In this document: positions 61,565 through 64,000 of the stretch, piece after piece
Numbering within the stretch: position 1 is the stretch's first letter
How the letters are laid out: each line of letters begins with the position of its first letter
DNA from: Athripsodes cinereus
Taxonomy: Eukaryota; Arthropoda; Insecta; Trichoptera; Leptoceridae
Length of the DNA: 64,000 nt
Assembly: GCA_947579605.1 (NCBI GenBank)
Contig: OX388322.1
Coordinates: 9,920,001-9,984,000 of the forward strand
Direction: 5' to 3'
Made by a program: the position numbers and the translations under genes
Notes under the pieces: generated by a model
What the model saw: only the letters and a program-made list of their open reading frames with translations
Databases searched by the model: none
What the model was told of the DNA's origin: nothing

Positions 61565-63818
61565 TTAAAACAATAAAAGTGATGATTTTTTCGTGTTAGG
61601 ACACTTTTTCCGATATTCTTTTACTATCAATAACAGGTACTGTTTCTGATTTTCATCGGTGGTATGTAATTTGTTGTACTCTTCCATAAGTGCAACTCCT
61701 CTTTCTGCAATGTCATTAACAACTTGCATGCCGTATACTATAGCCTTATTGGCTCGGTAAATGTTATCCTTACTCCAAGTTTCCACGTCAGTCTTCAAAA
61801 ATTCAGATGACATTCCAGTTAACTCGAAAAATCGGTATGTATTGCTTGTCACGAAATCTTCAAGGTTTTTGTTGATAATCAAATCGCTTTCCAAGGTTTT
61901 TCGTTTAGGACAATCCTCTAATCCTTCATTGCTTAACGCTTTTACCATTTTCTTTTTAGTTTGTAATGTCACTTCGTCGTCGAAAAAGGCTAAGCCCACA
62001 AGTTCTTCTGATAAGTACCACAACTGACCCATTAATTTTTTCAAGCTCGCTTTTGATATTTGTTCATCGATTTCCTCGTACAGTTTGAGATCTTTTAAAA
62101 GCTGCAAATCATTTCGCGGCGCAGACGGTCTAGAAGGTGCTACAAACCAATATTTAACATAGACGCGAACTGTGAATACGCAAATATCGAATATTCCCTT
62201 TTGTTCTCTTTTGGACATCTGGAATTGATCTCTGAATAAGAATATTTTCAAAGAATAAATTGCTTTGGCCATCCACCGAGCCCGGTGTAAGCCTGCGGGA
62301 GCTTTAAATGATGTAGGCTTCTCTAACCTTCCTCCCAAAAATAAAATGACAAGCTGTAAAAGTTCTTTGTAGTCGTCTCTAGGTTGATACACCGTCAGTT
62401 GTTCTTTGGCAAAAGTAATTATCTTATTTGAAATACTTTTGAAATCTTTAGATAACGATTTATCAGTGAAAACTGATTTGTATTCGTCTTGATTTATATT
62501 CATCCAAATGCTTCTAAATCGCTTAAAAATCAAAATATCAGGTCCACTGGAAGGGCTCAATGCTAAGAGCACGACTGCTTCGAGAACTATTTCAAGTATA
62601 TGATGACGACAAGCAAGCCAGAGTAGATCTTTTTCAATTTTTTGCTCCAACAGAACGCAAGCCCCATTTCTGTGACCTGTGTTGGACGCCGTTGTATCAA
62701 AACACATGCACTTAATCTTTTCAATCAAATCCCAAGATAATATTGTTTCGAAAACAACTGCTGCAGTTGCTTCTCCTGTTCCTCGGCTTAATTTCGGCAC
62801 GGCAAGAAGTTGATTAACGCTCTGACCCGAAACTAAAATAGGCAATCTGTCTACAATTTCATGACCAGAAATGTCTTCAATCATTTTCCCATCCCAGTGA
62901 ACGGTGAAAGGAACTTCCGGCCTAAATTCCGTCTTCAAACATTGCGCTATTTTCTTTCTATGGTGAATTCGTTGGCGACGAATAGACGATGAGTTTATGC
63001 TGTATTTGGATGGGTCACAGCCGGCACTTTTAAGCGCAGATGTTAAAACAACAGCTGCTTTCCTATCACTCAACTTAGCGACGTCAAGACTAACAGCTAA
63101 TCGGTCGTCTATAATTTTTTTTCTGGCGCGTTTTAATGGTGGAGATACACGAGAAGAAGGTCCCGGTTGTGGCGACATTGTAGAGCCCTCCTCACTGCTA
63201 CTGCCCATTAAAGACGAAGAAGAAGATTCAAGAATGCATTTTTCAGTTAAAATTTTCACACTTGCCTCCTCACGCATTTTTAAAATTTTTAGGCGCTCTT
63301 CCTTTTCTTGTGCTTCAGATATTTTTTTTTGCGTATTTCTTATCTAAATTTCCGATTTTCCCTGATCTATTCTTTCTTTGCGCTAACAGAAAATTCTTGT
63401 CTTCTTCGATTTTAATGATTTCCAAAGCCCTAGCATGAGCTATGTCGAAAAGTTCTTCTATTTCAATTTGCCATCTTGTCTATTTTAGTTGTAATGTTAC
63501 AGTCCGCTTTGCTGTATTTTCTTTGTTCTTTTTTAAATATTGCCAATGCTTGAAATATTTAAGTATTTTCTCCTTTACGTGTTGTTTCTTCGTAGTGGGT
63601 ATGCTCGCTTTTTCCCATACAATCATAACATCTCTGGTAGTATAATCCGCTGAAACACTATTGTTTTGTTTTCCTTCTATTTTATAATAAAAAAATAATT
63701 TCAAGATTTCTTTAATTGATGGAAGCTTCATTTCTACTAGGACTGGAGATATCTGTCCAATTAACCACACGTCTGTTTTACTTCTAGTAAATGTTACACG
63801 ACTACTTGTAGATGCCAT
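61565..63818 (-). pseudogene. RNase H-fold (hAT-like?) transposase-type protein; two small lesions
   Basis: The main frame (63277-61565) has 570 open codons. The protein begins earlier, at ATG 63818 (MASTSSRVTFTRSKTDVWLI), runs to an in-frame TAG (63482-63480), reads on as QIEIEELFDIAHARALEII, then needs a one-base shift at a 9-A homopolymer (63322-63330) to enter the main frame. Motifs by main-frame residue: HWDGK (Asp129), MCFDTTASNTG (Asp194), LACRHH (Cys223, His225/226), LHRARWM (330-336), SEELVGLAFFDDEV (423-436), NDIAERG (521-527). The D...D, CxxH and RW order is that of hAT transposases, but I cannot place the catalytic Glu. From memory, relatives are scattered in aphids, wasps and Hydra as unnamed proteins. 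Either a slightly damaged mobile copy, or lesions are assembly errors. Confidence 0.7.
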
Positions 63819-64000
63819 TATGGTATGTATAAAAATAACAAAAAAATACGCGAACTCTAAAAATCGTGCGTGCGGTCGACTTGCAAGTGTTTTTGACACT
63901 GAATGTGAATTTCAGTGTTGATCCAGGGTTGATGTTACGGGTAGCGGGTGGTGAGGGAGGGCTGTTAGCCCCCCTTCTTCACTATATTATACAACAGCAG
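63819..64000. other. Upstream flank of the transposase-like gene
   Basis: The minus-strand frame stays open upstream of 63818 to an ATG at 63899, adding 27 residues rich in Phe and Ile; this is probably 5' UTR. A G/C-rich patch (63935-63980) lies outside. No inverted copy of the 61303 end is visible. Confidence 0.35.

Noticed and set aside
61761..62027. Plus-strand frames within the transposase-like gene (also 62997-63347 and 63442-63645)
   Set aside because: Antisense shadows of the real minus-strand coding sequence.

Overview
The window is AT-rich, gene-poor nuclear DNA of an insect, most likely a moth or butterfly (Lepidoptera). The signs are Helitron ends of the lepidopteran type (TC...TATATATAAAAGG... 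to ...GGGACAGCTAG-T), several tRNA-derived SINE families, many 5'-truncated non-LTR retrotransposon 3' ends with (TAG)n, (GATA)n, (GAA)n or (CAT)n tails, and small single-copy exons separated by very long introns. There are no bacterial features.

One host gene can be supported. It lies on the minus strand and enters from the right. A short exon (24577-24661) carries an ATG and a 22-codon signal peptide ending in a phase-0 GT donor. About 21.9 kb further along, a 651-bp phase-0 exon (2030-2680) encodes what looks like the propeptide of a secreted ADAM/ADAMTS-type metalloprotease. The catalytic, disintegrin-like and thrombospondin exons are not in the window and should lie beyond base 1. Sequence to the right of 24.66 kb is a 5'-UTR intron, promoter DNA or intergenic DNA; I cannot say which.

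The other long reading frame is a transposase-like gene at the right edge (minus strand, 61565-63818). It has an intact 570-codon main ORF. Its N-terminal part is separated from that ORF by one in-frame TAG and a one-base shift at a nine-base homopolymer. It belongs to a dispersed arthropod/cnidarian protein family that I remember but cannot name. Its motif layout (WD, FDTTASNTG, ACRHH, RARWM) resembles hAT-type RNase H-fold transposases.

By region: 1-24.6 kb is intron 1 and flanks, filled with SINEs, retrotransposon 3' ends and small inverted repeats. 25.1-31.2 kb is a nest: a Helitron (25104-31211) holds a SINE that was itself split by another retroelement, and a young non-coding LTR retrotransposon (26326-31159) with nearly identical 467/468-bp LTRs, a PBS and a 4-bp target duplication. 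34.5-43.5 kb holds a hAT-type MITE with a perfect 8-bp duplication and a Tc1-like MITE. 46.5-54.8 kb holds a 29-bp-arm inverted repeat with a hammerhead-ribozyme-like core, a two-member MITE family with 71-bp perfect arms in one copy, and more SINEs. 56.5-57.7 kb is a compound of palindromes and 98-bp tandem repeats, part of which recurs inverted at 26.0 kb. 61.3-63.8 kb is the transposase-like element.
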